DNA of 64,000 bases, from the NCBI RefSeq assembly GCF_003003005.1, contig NZ_PVTR01000009.1:171030-235029 (forward strand). The letters run 5' to 3'. The notes below the pieces were generated by a model, which worked only from the letters and a program-made list of their open reading frames with translations, did no database searches and had not been told where the DNA came from. The stretch's first letter is position 1. Every line of letters begins with the position of its first letter. Made by a program: the position numbers and the translations under genes. The DNA is from Mongoliibacter ruber. Lineage in GTDB: Bacteria; Bacteroidota; Bacteroidia; Cytophagales; Cyclobacteriaceae. Shown one piece after another: positions 1-9,209 of the stretch.

Positions 1-389
1 TTCGGCAAAATCCTTATTTCATCAGATTCTGGACTGAATATGATATGGTAGTTTTGATTGTCAAAGTCCAAGCCCATAGCCTCAAGCTTCTCTGAAAGAA
101 TCTGGATGTCTTTGTCAAAACCAAACCAACCGTTGAACTCCTTTTGCCTGTTGACATCATGCCATCTGTATGACACTTTTTTATGCCCAAGAATAATGAT
201 ATCCAAGGTATCATGAGCGGTATTCAGTTTGATGTCAGGTTGATCATAAAAATACTCCAATGGTTTTTGGGGATGTTCCCAACTTTTTGGATGAAGTTGT
301 AGCAGGTCATATAATCCTTGTCCATAAACGGTGCTAATCAATGGAAATAGCACCAAAAACATCAATATCGTCGTCCTAGATTTAGTCAT
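1..389 (-). CDS. Secreted protein of unknown function, 3' end outside window
   Basis: An open frame reads from an ATG at 389 down to the window edge without a stop, about 129 residues. It opens with a hydrophobic signal-like segment (MTKSRTTILMFLVLFPLIS, then TVYGQG), so the product is probably exported. The remainder is rich in aromatic and acidic residues and I do not recognise a domain. Its start overlaps the stop of the upstream gene by 8 bp (ATGACTAA), which argues for one transcript with the sigma factor and its putative anti-sigma protein. It may be a periplasmic sensor or an effector of that system; this is inferred from position only. The C-terminus is missing. Confidence 0.6.
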   Translation of the reverse strand, partial: MTKSRTTILMFLVLFPLISTVYGQGLYDLLQLHPKSWEHPQKPLEYFYDQPDIKLNTAHDTLDIIILGHKKVSYRWHDVNRQKEFNGWFGFDKDIQILSEKLEAMGLDFDNQNYHIIFSPESDEIRILP

Positions 390-1011
390 CTTTCCTTTTG
401 TTTTTTGTTGGATTTCCTTTCTCTTGCATGTATTGCTTTCGGGCTTGAATCATTTGTTCAAAAGTCAATTTCTCCACAATCATCCTTTCCTCGACCTTTT
501 GTTCAACTTTTGTCTTTTCTAAAGCATTCTGAATCGCTAGAGCAGATGGGCTTAGTTTTTTTTCTTCGGGTTCAGTGATAATGTCTTCAAAAACGATGGT
601 TTTCCGCAAAATTTTTGATGGCTCGTCATTGTATATCGATTCTAAGCTGTCTGGCGAAATTGTCTCTAAAACTTCATTTTCGTCAAAAGGCACAGGTTGA
701 TCTGGAATTGAAACAATTGCCTTCTTCGGTTTCTGATCAATAGTTGAAGTCTGGAGCTCCACTATCATTTCAAATGACCCTGAGCTAATAGTGGTAGTCA
801 AGTAGTTGGGTTCAGTCGCCACTGTAGGTTTAAAAAACCAAAAAGAGAGCAAGATTAAAGGAATCAGAGCCGCCGCTGACCAATACCAGAATCGTCTAGA
901 ATCCTTTTTAGGTCTTTTTGATACCTTTTCCCAAATCCGTTCCTTTTTAAATTCGAAACCTGTAGGAACCTTGGCTCTTTGGTCTATATTTTCAAATGAT
1001 TTTCGAAGCAT
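382..1011 (-). CDS. Single-pass membrane protein, putative anti-sigma factor
   Basis: The 209-residue protein has a basic cytoplasmic N-terminus (about 1-40), one hydrophobic helix at about 42-60 (FWYWSAAALIPLILLSFWFF) and an acidic periplasmic tail. The gene overlaps the 3' end of the ECF sigma factor gene by 20 bp. That layout, with a short cytoplasmic segment, one TM helix and an extracytoplasmic domain directly behind an ECF sigma gene, is the usual one for a cognate anti-sigma factor. No zinc-binding HxxxCxxC motif is visible, so it is not a ZAS-type protein, and the function is inferred from context. The C-terminus (residues about 165-209) is strongly charged and may form a coiled coil. 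Confidence 0.6.
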   Translation of the reverse strand: MLRKSFENIDQRAKVPTGFEFKKERIWEKVSKRPKKDSRRFWYWSAAALIPLILLSFWFFKPTVATEPNYLTTTISSGSFEMIVELQTSTIDQKPKKAIVSIPDQPVPFDENEVLETISPDSLESIYNDEPSKILRKTIVFEDIITEPEEKKLSPSALAIQNALEKTKVEQKVEERMIVEKLTFEQMIQARKQYMQEKGNPTKNKRKDD

Positions 1012-1543
1012 TGTTCCAGCCGTTTGCAGTTACTAATTTCTTGAGGTAATTTCTAGCCTTGCTCAGTTGAGACTTGGATGTCCCTAGGCTAATTCCAAGA
1101 TTTTTTGAAATCTCAGCATGTGTGTATCCCTCTATTTCATACAGGTTGAATACGGTCCTATACCCTTCCGGTAGCTGAAGAATCAATTCGAATAGCTCAT
1201 CCGCTGATAATTTATCCAAGATCCCTTCATCAACAATTGATATGTTTTCATCAGGCTCTACCATCATGGGACTTCTTTTTTGTTTGCGAAGACACATCAG
1301 ACATTCGTTGACCGTGATTTTTCGACTCCATGCTTCCAATGAACCATCACCTTCGTATTCAAACTTGTGCAGTGAACCAAACACCTTGATCAAAGCACTT
1401 GAAAGGACATCTTCTGCATCTTCCTGATGTTTCAAATACCGCAAGCACAACATAAACAAGGGTTTACAAAGAGCGTCATAGAGTAGCCTTTCAGCTTTCT
1501 GATTGCCATTGACTGCTTTCTCTATGGTTCTTTTTTCTACCAA
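992..1543 (-). CDS. ECF-type RNA polymerase sigma factor
   Basis: The 183-residue protein has the two-domain build of ECF sigma factors. Region 2 lies at about 20-90 (LFMLCLRYLKHQEDAEDVLSSALIKVF, where the DAEDV segment is the classic 2.2 signature). Region 4 lies at about 125-175, with an HTH around YTHAEISKNLGISLGTSKSQLSKAR. It should direct core RNA polymerase to a small regulon, probably responding to an envelope signal sensed through the downstream membrane protein. The start used is the first ATG, giving a full-length N-terminus. The gene heads a three-gene overlapping unit. It has no N-terminal or C-terminal extension. Confidence 0.9.
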   Translation of the reverse strand: MVEKRTIEKAVNGNQKAERLLYDALCKPLFMLCLRYLKHQEDAEDVLSSALIKVFGSLHKFEYEGDGSLEAWSRKITVNECLMCLRKQKRSPMMVEPDENISIVDEGILDKLSADELFELILQLPEGYRTVFNLYEIEGYTHAEISKNLGISLGTSKSQLSKARNYLKKLVTANGWNNASKII

Positions 1544-1560
1544 ATCAGATTCCCCTTTTA

Positions 1561-1593
1561 TTTTAAAAATGCAACCTTACTGGAAAGGGTTGC
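1561..1593 (-). terminator. Rho-independent terminator of the CBS/HEPN-like gene
   Basis: On the minus strand the arm GCAACC (1593-1588) pairs with GGTTGC (1576-1571) across an 11-nt loop and is followed by ATTTTT. It lies just past the stop of the gene at 1607-2356 and just before the sigma factor start, so it separates the two transcripts or attenuates read-through into the sigma gene. Confidence 0.5.
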
Positions 1594-1606
1594 CTGAGCA
1601 TCTTTA

Positions 1607-2356
1607 TTAATCAAAATTAATGTCTTGAACATCAATTATTCTTCTTATAAATATTATCACCTTATCTACCTCTTCCCAAGAAAATCCCAATCGCAGCTGA
1701 GAATGGGCCAGGGCATCTCGCAATCTGCCGATTCCATTCATCATGTTTACCCAGTCATCACGACTGAAGTCCGGTTCAAAATTTCTGAACCTCTGCTTTT
1801 TCGAAAAGACAGAACCCAAATCTCCAAACTGTAAGCATTGGACCAAGTCTATCTCCTCCCCTCTTTCCTTTTTCCATTCGTAAAGTTTGGTGGCTTGTTG
1901 AAGCCTATTTTCCGACAAACTTTCTTCCCAATCTGGGATAAACCTTCTCATAATTTCCTTGAGGTGAGTTTCTAGAAGACTTATCAAACCAAAAACCCCG
2001 ATCCTTAAGGGAATTTTATCCAAGTCTGTCCTAGTTACTACATACTGAAGATCCCCCTTTTCATCAGGAATAAAAAACCTACGTTTTTCCAATAACATCC
2101 TGAAAGCCATCAATAAGGGCTTACTTTCAGGCATCAACTCATCTTCACTTACAGGACTAGGTTCATCATCTCCTACATCAAATTTCATCCATTCCCCTTC
2201 ATGAAGGATAACTGCCGTATTAAAATTTTCCGCTTCCATTTCTTCTCTGAAAGAATTCAAATCAAAGACCTTTAGATTTTCTGCAATTGTCATTACGGTG
2301 ATTTGCTCCTCAAAAAGCAATCTTAGGCGGTCCATAGCGTTTTTGGCAGACTTCAT
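1607..2356 (-). CDS. CBS-like / HEPN-like protein of unknown function
   Basis: This 249-residue soluble protein has no signal peptide. Residues about 20-130 resemble a degenerate CBS pair (FFIPDEKGDLQYVVTRTDL followed by a long helix). The C-terminal part is helical and contains RDALAHS at about 213-219, that is R-x4-H, the catalytic signature of HEPN ribonuclease domains. Established knowledge: HEPN domains occur in RNases and in toxin or defence proteins. Whether this one is catalytic is inference. It is transcribed toward the sigma factor but separated from it by a terminator-like hairpin. I do not recognise a named family. Confidence 0.6.
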   Translation of the reverse strand: MKSAKNAMDRLRLLFEEQITVMTIAENLKVFDLNSFREEMEAENFNTAVILHEGEWMKFDVGDDEPSPVSEDELMPESKPLLMAFRMLLEKRRFFIPDEKGDLQYVVTRTDLDKIPLRIGVFGLISLLETHLKEIMRRFIPDWEESLSENRLQQATKLYEWKKERGEEIDLVQCLQFGDLGSVFSKKQRFRNFEPDFSRDDWVNMMNGIGRLRDALAHSQLRLGFSWEEVDKVIIFIRRIIDVQDINFD

Positions 2357-2878
2357 TATTATCAGTTGAGTTTAAAGATATCGTCAAAATTAAAAACCAA
2401 TATAAGCCATGCAACCGAAACTTATACGATAGCGCACCTAATCTCAGTTTTGAATTTCATGTTGCTGTGGAATGCCTTGAAATGAAATTGACTTATTTGC
2501 CCACAAATCATTTTTTGTTTCCTAGAATTCAAAAAACTAAAATACACATCCCAATCGGGTGATGGAAACTAAAAAACCGAGTCATTCTCTTAAATGGGTA
2601 TAAAAGCACAGTATCACTAATACAAATGTGCTGATTAGGTATATATTTTCTCCCGGAAAATCATGTAAACCAGCATAATTCACCGAAAACAGTAATGGAA
2701 ATCAGGAGATCAAGAAATAAAATTTGCAACAAGACCTAAATGGAGCGTTCAGACAAAATTTTATTACAGCACCAAGGAGTATTACTACTGATTATCAATT
2801 ATATTTGTATATCCGCATATTCAATTTTTAAAGAAAATTAATTGGGTTTACCTTTGTAAGGTTAGCAAAAACTCAATT
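2357..2878. promoter_or_regulatory. Divergent intergenic region upstream of sucA
   Basis: This is 522 bp of AT-rich DNA between two divergent genes. Two matches to the Bacteroidota -7 element TAnnTTTG lie near sucA: TATATTTG at 2800-2807 and TACCTTTG at 2849-2856, the latter 22 bp before the ATG. Neither has a clear TTG at the expected upstream spacing. I see no gene, RNA or long repeat in the rest. Confidence 0.35.
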
Positions 2879-5680
2879 ATGGATAAATATTCCTATATCG
2901 CCAATGCACATGTAGCCTACATCGATGAGCTATATGCAGATTACAAAAATAATCCTGATTCCATAGATCCAAGCTGGAAAACCTTTTTTGATGGTTTTGA
3001 ATTTGCCATTACCCAGTACGGAGAAGATGAAAATGGTGGAGCTCTGGTAGCGCCAAAGTCAACTTCCTCATCCGCTCCAAATGGATCCCTTGCCACAAAG
3101 GGCACTATCATGGACATGGAGGAATTGCCTAAAGAAATTAAAGTCAGGGCCTTGATCCATGCTTATCGATCTCGGGCACACTTGAGGTCCAAGACCAACC
3201 CGGTAAGAGAAAGAAGGGATAGAAAAGCCTTGATTGACTTGGATGATTTTGGTTTGGACCAAAACGACCTCAACACTGAATATCAGGCAGGAAATGAAAT
3301 TGGTATCGGAAAAGCCAAATTGTCCAAAATCGTAGAATCACTCAAAAAGATCTATGAAGGATCGGTTGGTTTTGAATACCTATATATAAGAGACCCAGAA
3401 ATACTAGACTGGTTCAAAACCAAAGTAGAAAAAGAAGCTTTGGCATTCAATCCTTCCGTAGAAGAAAAGAAAAGGATACTTTACAAACTCAACCAAGCGG
3501 TTGTTTTTGAAAATTTCCTACATACCAAATACCTAGGTCAAAAGAGATTCTCTCTAGAAGGCGGTGAAAGTACTATTCCTTTTTTAGATGCAGTCATCAA
3601 CACCTCAGCAGACCATGGAGTAGAAGAAGTCATGATAGGTATGGCCCACAGGGGCAGACTGAACGTTTTGGCCAACATCATGGGCAAGACTTATGAGCAG
3701 ATTTTCTCTGAGTTTGAAGGAACAGCCAAGCCTGACCTTACCATGGGAGACGGTGATGTGAAATACCACATGGGTTACTCTTCTGATATTGTGACTACGG
3801 GCAATAAGAAAGTTAATTTAAAACTTGCTCCAAACCCATCGCATCTGGAAGCAGTCAACCCGGTAGTGGAAGGATTTATCCGCGCAAAAATAGATTCTCA
3901 GCACAAAGGAGACAGCAAAAAAGCACTCCCTATTCTGATTCATGGTGATGCTGCCATTGCCGGTCAAGGCATTGTGTATGAAGTTACGCAGATGGCAGGA
4001 CTGAAAGGATACAATTCTGGAGGTACTGTTCACTTTGTGATCAACAATCAGGTAGGATTTACCACTGATTTTGATGATGCAAGAACTTCAATCTATTGTA
4101 CGGATGTAGCTAAAATTATTGACGCCCCTGTCATCCACGTCAATGGAGACAATGCAGAGTCAGTTGTCTTTGCCGCCAAACTTGCTGCAGAGTTCCGTCA
4201 AAAATTTGACAAAGATATTTTTGTGGATATGGTCTGCTACAGAAGACATGGTCACAATGAATCTGATGAACCAAAATTCACGCAACCAGAACTATATAAC
4301 ATCATCTCCAAACATCCAAACCCAAGGGAGATCTACATCAAGAGATTGACTGAAAGAGATGAAATGGAGGCTAAAATTGCCAAGCAGATGGATAAAGAAT
4401 TCCGTCAGCTTTTGCAAGACAGGTTGAACATGGTAAAGGAAAAACCACTTCCGTACCAGCAGACCAAGTTTGAACAAGAATGGGGCAGCCTAAGAAGGTC
4501 TACTCCTGAAGATTTTGACAAATCTCCAGATACGGGCATTTCCCAAGAAACAGTTGAAGCTGTTGCCAATGCCCTCACTTCTGTACCTAAAGGTTTTAAG
4601 CCTATCAAGCAGATTGAGGTTCAACTCAAGCAGCGAAAAGACATGTACTTCAATTCCAAGTCTCTTAACTGGGCAGCTGCAGAACTTTTGGCATATGGCT
4701 CATTATTGATTGATGGCAAGACCGTCAGGATCACAGGTCAAGATTGCCAGAGAGGTACGTTTTCACACAGACATGCTGTGGTACATGATGCCACGACCAA
4801 CAAGCCTTATAATTTCTTGAAGGAATTAAAAGAAAGTAAAGGCCTGTTTAGTATTTATAACTCTTTGCTTTCTGAATATGCCGTGCTAGGATTCGAATAT
4901 GGCTATGGAATGGCAAATCCAAATGCATTGACAGTATGGGAAGCACAGTTTGGAGATTTTGCAAACGGTGCCCAAACCATGATTGATCAATTTATATCAT
5001 CTGGTGAGTCCAAATGGCAAAAAATGAATGGATTGGTCATGTTACTTCCTCATGGATATGAGGGGCAAGGTCCAGAACACTCGAATGCAAGGCCTGAAAG
5101 GTTCTTACAGCTTTCCGCAGAATACAATATGGTCGTAGCCAACATTACAGAACCTTCAAATTTCTTCCACTTGTTGAGAAGACAATTGACTTGGGAATTT
5201 AGAAAACCATGTGTGGTGATGTCACCAAAATCCCTATTAAGACATCCAAAGGTGGTTTCTCCTTTAGAAGAATTTACCCAAGGAAGGTTTAGGGAAATCA
5301 TACTTGACAATACCGTAAAGGCCAAAGATGTCAAGAGAGTTCTCCTTTGCTCTGGCAAGATCTTTTACGATCTTGACGAAGCTCGAGAAAAAGAAAAAGT
5401 CAAAGATGTAGCCATTATCAGAGTAGAACAAATACATCCTTTGCCGATCAAGCAGATCATGGAAGCTTTGAAGCAATACAAAGATGCAGAAGTAGTATGG
5501 GTACAGGAAGAACCTGAAAACATGGGTTACTGGAATTTCATTTTAAGGATGATGTACAGAGAACTCCCAATGGAGGTCATCGCAAGAAAAATGTCTGCTT
5601 CTCCAGCTACAGGTTACAACAAAGTTCACGTAGAGGAACAGTCTACTATTGTTAAAAAAGCCTTAAAACTTATATTATAA
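2879..5680 (+). CDS. sucA: 2-oxoglutarate dehydrogenase E1 component
   Basis: This is the thiamine-diphosphate-dependent decarboxylase of the 2-oxoglutarate dehydrogenase complex. It oxidises 2-oxoglutarate and hands the succinyl group to the lipoyl arm of SucB. The 933-residue length equals that of Escherichia coli SucA. An N-terminal E2-contact segment (YIDELYADYKNNP) is present, then GMAHRGRLNVLANI at about 258 and the cofactor site HGDAAIAGQG at about 355 followed by NNQVGFTT. The C-terminal transketolase-like part ends with VWVQEEPENMG. The start is the first ATG, 22 bp after a TACCTTTG promoter-like element. The genes for E2 and E3 follow on the same strand. Confidence 0.97.
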   Translation: MDKYSYIANAHVAYIDELYADYKNNPDSIDPSWKTFFDGFEFAITQYGEDENGGALVAPKSTSSSAPNGSLATKGTIMDMEELPKEIKVRALIHAYRSRAHLRSKTNPVRERRDRKALIDLDDFGLDQNDLNTEYQAGNEIGIGKAKLSKIVESLKKIYEGSVGFEYLYIRDPEILDWFKTKVEKEALAFNPSVEEKKRILYKLNQAVVFENFLHTKYLGQKRFSLEGGESTIPFLDAVINTSADHGVEEVMIGMAHRGRLNVLANIMGKTYEQIFSEFEGTAKPDLTMGDGDVKYHMGYSSDIVTTGNKKVNLKLAPNPSHLEAVNPVVEGFIRAKIDSQHKGDSKKALPILIHGDAAIAGQGIVYEVTQMAGLKGYNSGGTVHFVINNQVGFTTDFDDARTSIYCTDVAKIIDAPVIHVNGDNAESVVFAAKLAAEFRQKFDKDIFVDMVCYRRHGHNESDEPKFTQPELYNIISKHPNPREIYIKRLTERDEMEAKIAKQMDKEFRQLLQDRLNMVKEKPLPYQQTKFEQEWGSLRRSTPEDFDKSPDTGISQETVEAVANALTSVPKGFKPIKQIEVQLKQRKDMYFNSKSLNWAAAELLAYGSLLIDGKTVRITGQDCQRGTFSHRHAVVHDATTNKPYNFLKELKESKGLFSIYNSLLSEYAVLGFEYGYGMANPNALTVWEAQFGDFANGAQTMIDQFISSGESKWQKMNGLVMLLPHGYEGQGPEHSNARPERFLQLSAEYNMVVANITEPSNFFHLLRRQLTWEFRKPCVVMSPKSLLRHPKVVSPLEEFTQGRFREIILDNTVKAKDVKRVLLCSGKIFYDLDEAREKEKVKDVAIIRVEQIHPLPIKQIMEALKQYKDAEVVWVQEEPENMGYWNFILRMMYRELPMEVIARKMSASPATGYNKVHVEEQSTIVKKALKLIL

Positions 5681-5714
5681 CCCCTAATCCCGGAATATCC
5701 GGGGCTTAGGTTTA
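5679..5714 (+). promoter_or_regulatory. Hairpin between sucA and sucB
   Basis: Directly after the sucA stop the sequence folds on itself: AACCCCTAATCCCGGA pairs imperfectly with TCCGGGGCTTAGGTT across an ATA loop. No T-run follows, only TTAATTTAATAAAC, so it is not a standard terminator. It may stabilise the sucA 3' end or lower sucB expression relative to sucA; this is inference. Confidence 0.45.
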
Positions 5715-5782
5715 ATTTAATAAACTAAATTTAAATTAACCTTAAATTCGCTTTAGTGGATTTGGGGGTAAACTAAAAAACA

Positions 5783-7336
5783 ATGAGCCTAGAAATGAAA
5801 GTCCCTGCAGTAGGGGAATCTATCTCAGAAGTCACCATTGGTCAATGGTTCAAGAAAGACGGCGACCAAGTAGAAATGGATGAAGTAATCTGTGAGTTAG
5901 AATCGGATAAAGCAACTTTTGAACTCACAGCCGAAGCTGCCGGAGTGCTCAAAATCCAAGCGCAAGAGGGTGACACATTAGAAATCGGAGATACTATCTG
6001 TAGCATAGATACAGATGCCGCAGCTGGAGACAGCAAGCCCAAAGAGGATGCCGGTGCTGACAAAAAAGCTGAATCTTCTGCCTCAGGAAAAACTGGTGAA
6101 ATCAAAGAAATGATTGTGCCTACAGTAGGTGAATCCATTACTGAAGTAACTTTGGCCAATTGGCTAAAAGCTGACGGTGACTATGTGGAATTGGATGAAA
6201 TCATCGCTGAGGTGGATTCTGATAAAGCTACTTTCGAACTGCCTGCAGAAGCAAATGGAATTCTAAGACATGTAGCACAAGAAGGAGACACACTTGAAAT
6301 AGGTGGCTTGATATGTAAAATCGAAGTGACCGAAGGTGGAGCACCATCTTCTGAAGACAGTTCTTCCACATCAGAGTCATCATCTGCAAGTGCAGCTTCT
6401 ACATCAAGTAAAGACACTTACGCCACCGGACACGCATCACCCGCCGCCGCCAAAATATTGGCAGAGAAAGGCATCAATGCAAATGACATCAAAGGAACTG
6501 GCAAAGACGGGAGAATTACCAAGGAAGATGCCGAAAAAGCTGAGAGAAAAGCACCTGAAGCTCCAAAATCAGAGTCCAAACCTGCTGCAGCAAAAGCAAG
6601 TGAAAAAGTAGCTGATGCGCCTAAAGTTGCCGGCTCTAGAGATAGCAGAAGAGAAAAAATGACTTCTCTCAGAAAAACTGTTTCAAGAAGATTGGTTTCT
6701 GTGAAAAACGAAACAGCCATGTTGACCACCTTCAATGAAGTGAATATGGGTCCAATCATGGAAATGAGAAAGAAATTCAAAGATCAATTCAAGGAAAAAC
6801 ACGGTGTAAACCTAGGCTTCATGTCTTTCTTTACCAAAGCAGTCTGTGTAGCCCTTCAGGAATGGCCTGCCGTAAATGCTCAGATTGATGGCAATGAAAT
6901 TGTGTACAATGATTTCTGTGATATTTCGATTGCAGTATCAGCACCAAAAGGCTTGGTGGTACCAGTGATCAGAAATGCAGAGGCAATGAGCTTCGAAGAA
7001 ATTGAAAAAGAGGTTGTAAGATTGGCCACAAAAGCTAGAGACAATAAATTATCGATTGAAGAGATGACTGGCGGAACATTTACATTGACCAACGGAGGTA
7101 TCTTCGGTTCAATGATGTCTACTCCAATCATCAATGCGCCACAGTCAGCAATCCTTGGTATGCACAACATAGTAGAGAGACCAATGGCAGTAAATGGTGA
7201 GGTAAAAATCCTTCCAATGATGTATTTGGCCCTTTCCTATGACCACAGAATCATCGATGGAAGAGAATCTGTAAGCTTCTTGGTAAGGGTAAAACAGCTT
7301 CTTGAAGATCCAACGAGGTTATTGTTTGGAGTCTAA
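5783..7336 (+). CDS. sucB: Dihydrolipoyllysine succinyltransferase (E2), two lipoyl domains
   Basis: This is the E2 core of the 2-oxoglutarate dehydrogenase complex. It carries the succinyl group on lipoyl-lysine and transfers it to CoA. The order is: lipoyl domain 1 (about 1-77, ESDKATFEL with K43), a Ser/Ala-rich linker, lipoyl domain 2 (about 107-182, SDKATFEL with K148), an E3-binding domain (about 213-250, [12 protein letters not shown] and [12 protein letters not shown]), and the catalytic domain with DHRIIDG (H488, D492). The enzymes of E. coli and most proteobacteria have one lipoyl domain, so the 517-residue two-lipoyl form is an architectural variant. The sequence is intact, and the position behind sucA supports succinyl rather than acetyl specificity. 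Confidence 0.93.
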   Translation: MSLEMKVPAVGESISEVTIGQWFKKDGDQVEMDEVICELESDKATFELTAEAAGVLKIQAQEGDTLEIGDTICSIDTDAAAGDSKPKEDAGADKKAESSASGKTGEIKEMIVPTVGESITEVTLANWLKADGDYVELDEIIAEVDSDKATFELPAEANGILRHVAQEGDTLEIGGLICKIEVTEGGAPSSEDSSSTSESSSASAASTSSKDTYATGHASPAAAKILAEKGINANDIKGTGKDGRITKEDAEKAERKAPEAPKSESKPAAAKASEKVADAPKVAGSRDSRREKMTSLRKTVSRRLVSVKNETAMLTTFNEVNMGPIMEMRKKFKDQFKEKHGVNLGFMSFFTKAVCVALQEWPAVNAQIDGNEIVYNDFCDISIAVSAPKGLVVPVIRNAEAMSFEEIEKEVVRLATKARDNKLSIEEMTGGTFTLTNGGIFGSMMSTPIINAPQSAILGMHNIVERPMAVNGEVKILPMMYLALSYDHRIIDGRESVSFLVRVKQLLEDPTRLLFGV

Positions 7337-7540
7337 AAAGAGAAGCAAGAGACGAGAATCCAGAAACAAGAAAGGTCCTTCGTGAATATCACGGTATATC
7401 CAAAGGTTTCATAAAATCGAGTCCCCTATATAAGATTCAACAGAATCAATTAATACAGTCCTTCTTTTAAAAAGAGGGATATGTTTAAATAAATCATTTG
7501 CAAGTCTAATTTCTTGCATCTAAAATCTAATGTCTATAAC

Positions 7541-8938
7541 ATGTACGACTTAATCGTAATCGGCTCCGGTCCAGGAGGATATGTAGCGGCAATCAGAGCT
7601 GCACAATTGGGAATGAAAACGGCTATCGTAGAAAAATATTCTACACTAGGAGGCACCTGTCTCAATGTAGGCTGTATTCCTTCCAAAGCATTATTGGACT
7701 CATCAGAACATTATCACAATGCAGCCCATACTTTTAAAACTCATGGAATTAACCTCAGTAGTCTTAAAGTTGACCTGAAGCAGATGATTTCCAGAAAAGA
7801 TGATGTGGTGAAGCAAAACGTGGATGGCATCCAATACCTGATGAAAAAAAATAAAATCGAAGTGCATCATGGTTTAGGTTCTTTTGTAGACAAAAACACC
7901 GTGAAAGTCACCAAAGAGGACGGTTCATCAGAAAATATCGAAGGTAAAAACATCATCATTGCGACAGGTTCTAAGCCATCTTCTCTTCCTTTTATAAAAC
8001 TGGATAAGAAAAGGGTCATCACTTCTACAGAAGCTTTGAACTTAAAAGAAATCCCAAAACATATGATTGTCATTGGCGGTGGTGTGATAGGGATGGAATT
8101 GGGTTCTGTATACGGCAGAATGGGTGCAAAAGTATCTGTGGTCGAATACATGGATTCTTTGATCCCATCCATGGACAAAACAATGGGCAAGGAACTTCAG
8201 AAGTCATTGAAAAAACTTGGATTTGAATTCTTCTTGAAGCACAAAGTAGTAGCGGTAGAAAATAAAGGAAAAGAAGTAGTCGTGAAGGCAGAAAATTCCA
8301 AAGGTGAAACTGTAGAGCTAAAAGGAGATTACGTCTTGGTTTCTATCGGAAGAAGGCCTTACACTGATGGCTTGAATGCAGAAGCCGCAGGTGTGAAAAT
8401 CACCGAAAGAGGTCAGGTGGAAGTGGACGAACATCTAAGAACCAATGTACCAAATATCTATGCCATTGGCGATGTAGTCAAAGGTGCAATGTTGGCACAC
8501 AAAGCAGAAGAAGAAGGTGCTTTCGTAGCTGAAGTCATCGCTGGTCAAAAACCACACATCAACTATCTTTTGATACCTGGCGTGGTCTACACGTGGCCGG
8601 AAGTGGCATCTGTGGGATACACCGAAGAGCAATTAAAAGAAAAAGGTGTGAAATATAAAACCGGGAAATTTCCATTTATGGCATCGGGAAGAGCTAGAGC
8701 TTCCATGGATACTGATGGCTTGGTGAAGGTAATGGCAGATGCAGAAACAGACGAAATCCTAGGTGTACACATGATTGGCCCGAGAACGGCGGATATGATT
8801 GCTGAAGCTGTAGTAGCGATGGAATTCCGAGCTTCCGCAGAAGATATTTCCAGAATGTCACATGCACATCCCACCTATACAGAGGCGTTTAAAGAAGCAT
8901 GTTTGGCCGCTACCGACAATAGGGCATTGCATATTTAA
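7541..8938 (+). CDS. lpdA: Dihydrolipoyl dehydrogenase (E3)
   Basis: This FAD enzyme reoxidises the dihydrolipoyl arms of the E2 protein with NAD+. The start is placed at the ATG at 7541, so the protein opens MYDLIVIGSGPGGYVAA with the FAD-binding GxGxxG. The frame is open to a TTG at 7514, but that would add nine residues not seen in the family. The redox-active disulfide is GGTCLNVGCIPSK (C40, C45). An NAD-binding GGGVIGMELGSVYGRMG and the C-terminal catalytic HAHPTYTEAFKE are visible. The length of 465 residues is normal. A strong terminator follows. Confidence 0.96.
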   Translation: MYDLIVIGSGPGGYVAAIRAAQLGMKTAIVEKYSTLGGTCLNVGCIPSKALLDSSEHYHNAAHTFKTHGINLSSLKVDLKQMISRKDDVVKQNVDGIQYLMKKNKIEVHHGLGSFVDKNTVKVTKEDGSSENIEGKNIIIATGSKPSSLPFIKLDKKRVITSTEALNLKEIPKHMIVIGGGVIGMELGSVYGRMGAKVSVVEYMDSLIPSMDKTMGKELQKSLKKLGFEFFLKHKVVAVENKGKEVVVKAENSKGETVELKGDYVLVSIGRRPYTDGLNAEAAGVKITERGQVEVDEHLRTNVPNIYAIGDVVKGAMLAHKAEEEGAFVAEVIAGQKPHINYLLIPGVVYTWPEVASVGYTEEQLKEKGVKYKTGKFPFMASGRARASMDTDGLVKVMADAETDEILGVHMIGPRTADMIAEAVVAMEFRASAEDISRMSHAHPTYTEAFKEACLAATDNRALHI

Positions 8939-8964
8939 TCCTTATAAATTCAAACTTTTAATCA

Positions 8965-8999
8965 AAACCTGCCTTTCAACGAGGCAGGTTTTTTTATTT
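8965..8999 (+). terminator. Rho-independent terminator after lpdA
   Basis: The arm AAACCTGCC (8965-8973) pairs with GGCAGGTTT (8983-8991) across a 9-nt loop and runs into TTTTTATTTT. It closes the sucA-sucB-lpdA region. Confidence 0.85.
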
Positions 9000-9209
9000 T
9001 CTGTATAGATCATATCCGATAAGGTACTGAAATTCTGAAATTTAAAAACTATAAGGTACTCATAATAAACTATTATTTATTTTTACGGGATATTTTATCA
9101 TTTCGTAATAATTTTTATCCTAATATTGCTAAAAAAAAGTGCCGAAGACTTAAAAAGCTTTGAGGTTCAATTCAACCGGGATGATGTACTACTTTCAATT
9201 CTTTAATGT

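Noticed and set aside
7514..7540. Upstream TTG start for lpdA
   Set aside because: It adds nine residues not found in the family; the ATG at 7541 gives the standard MYDLIVIG start.
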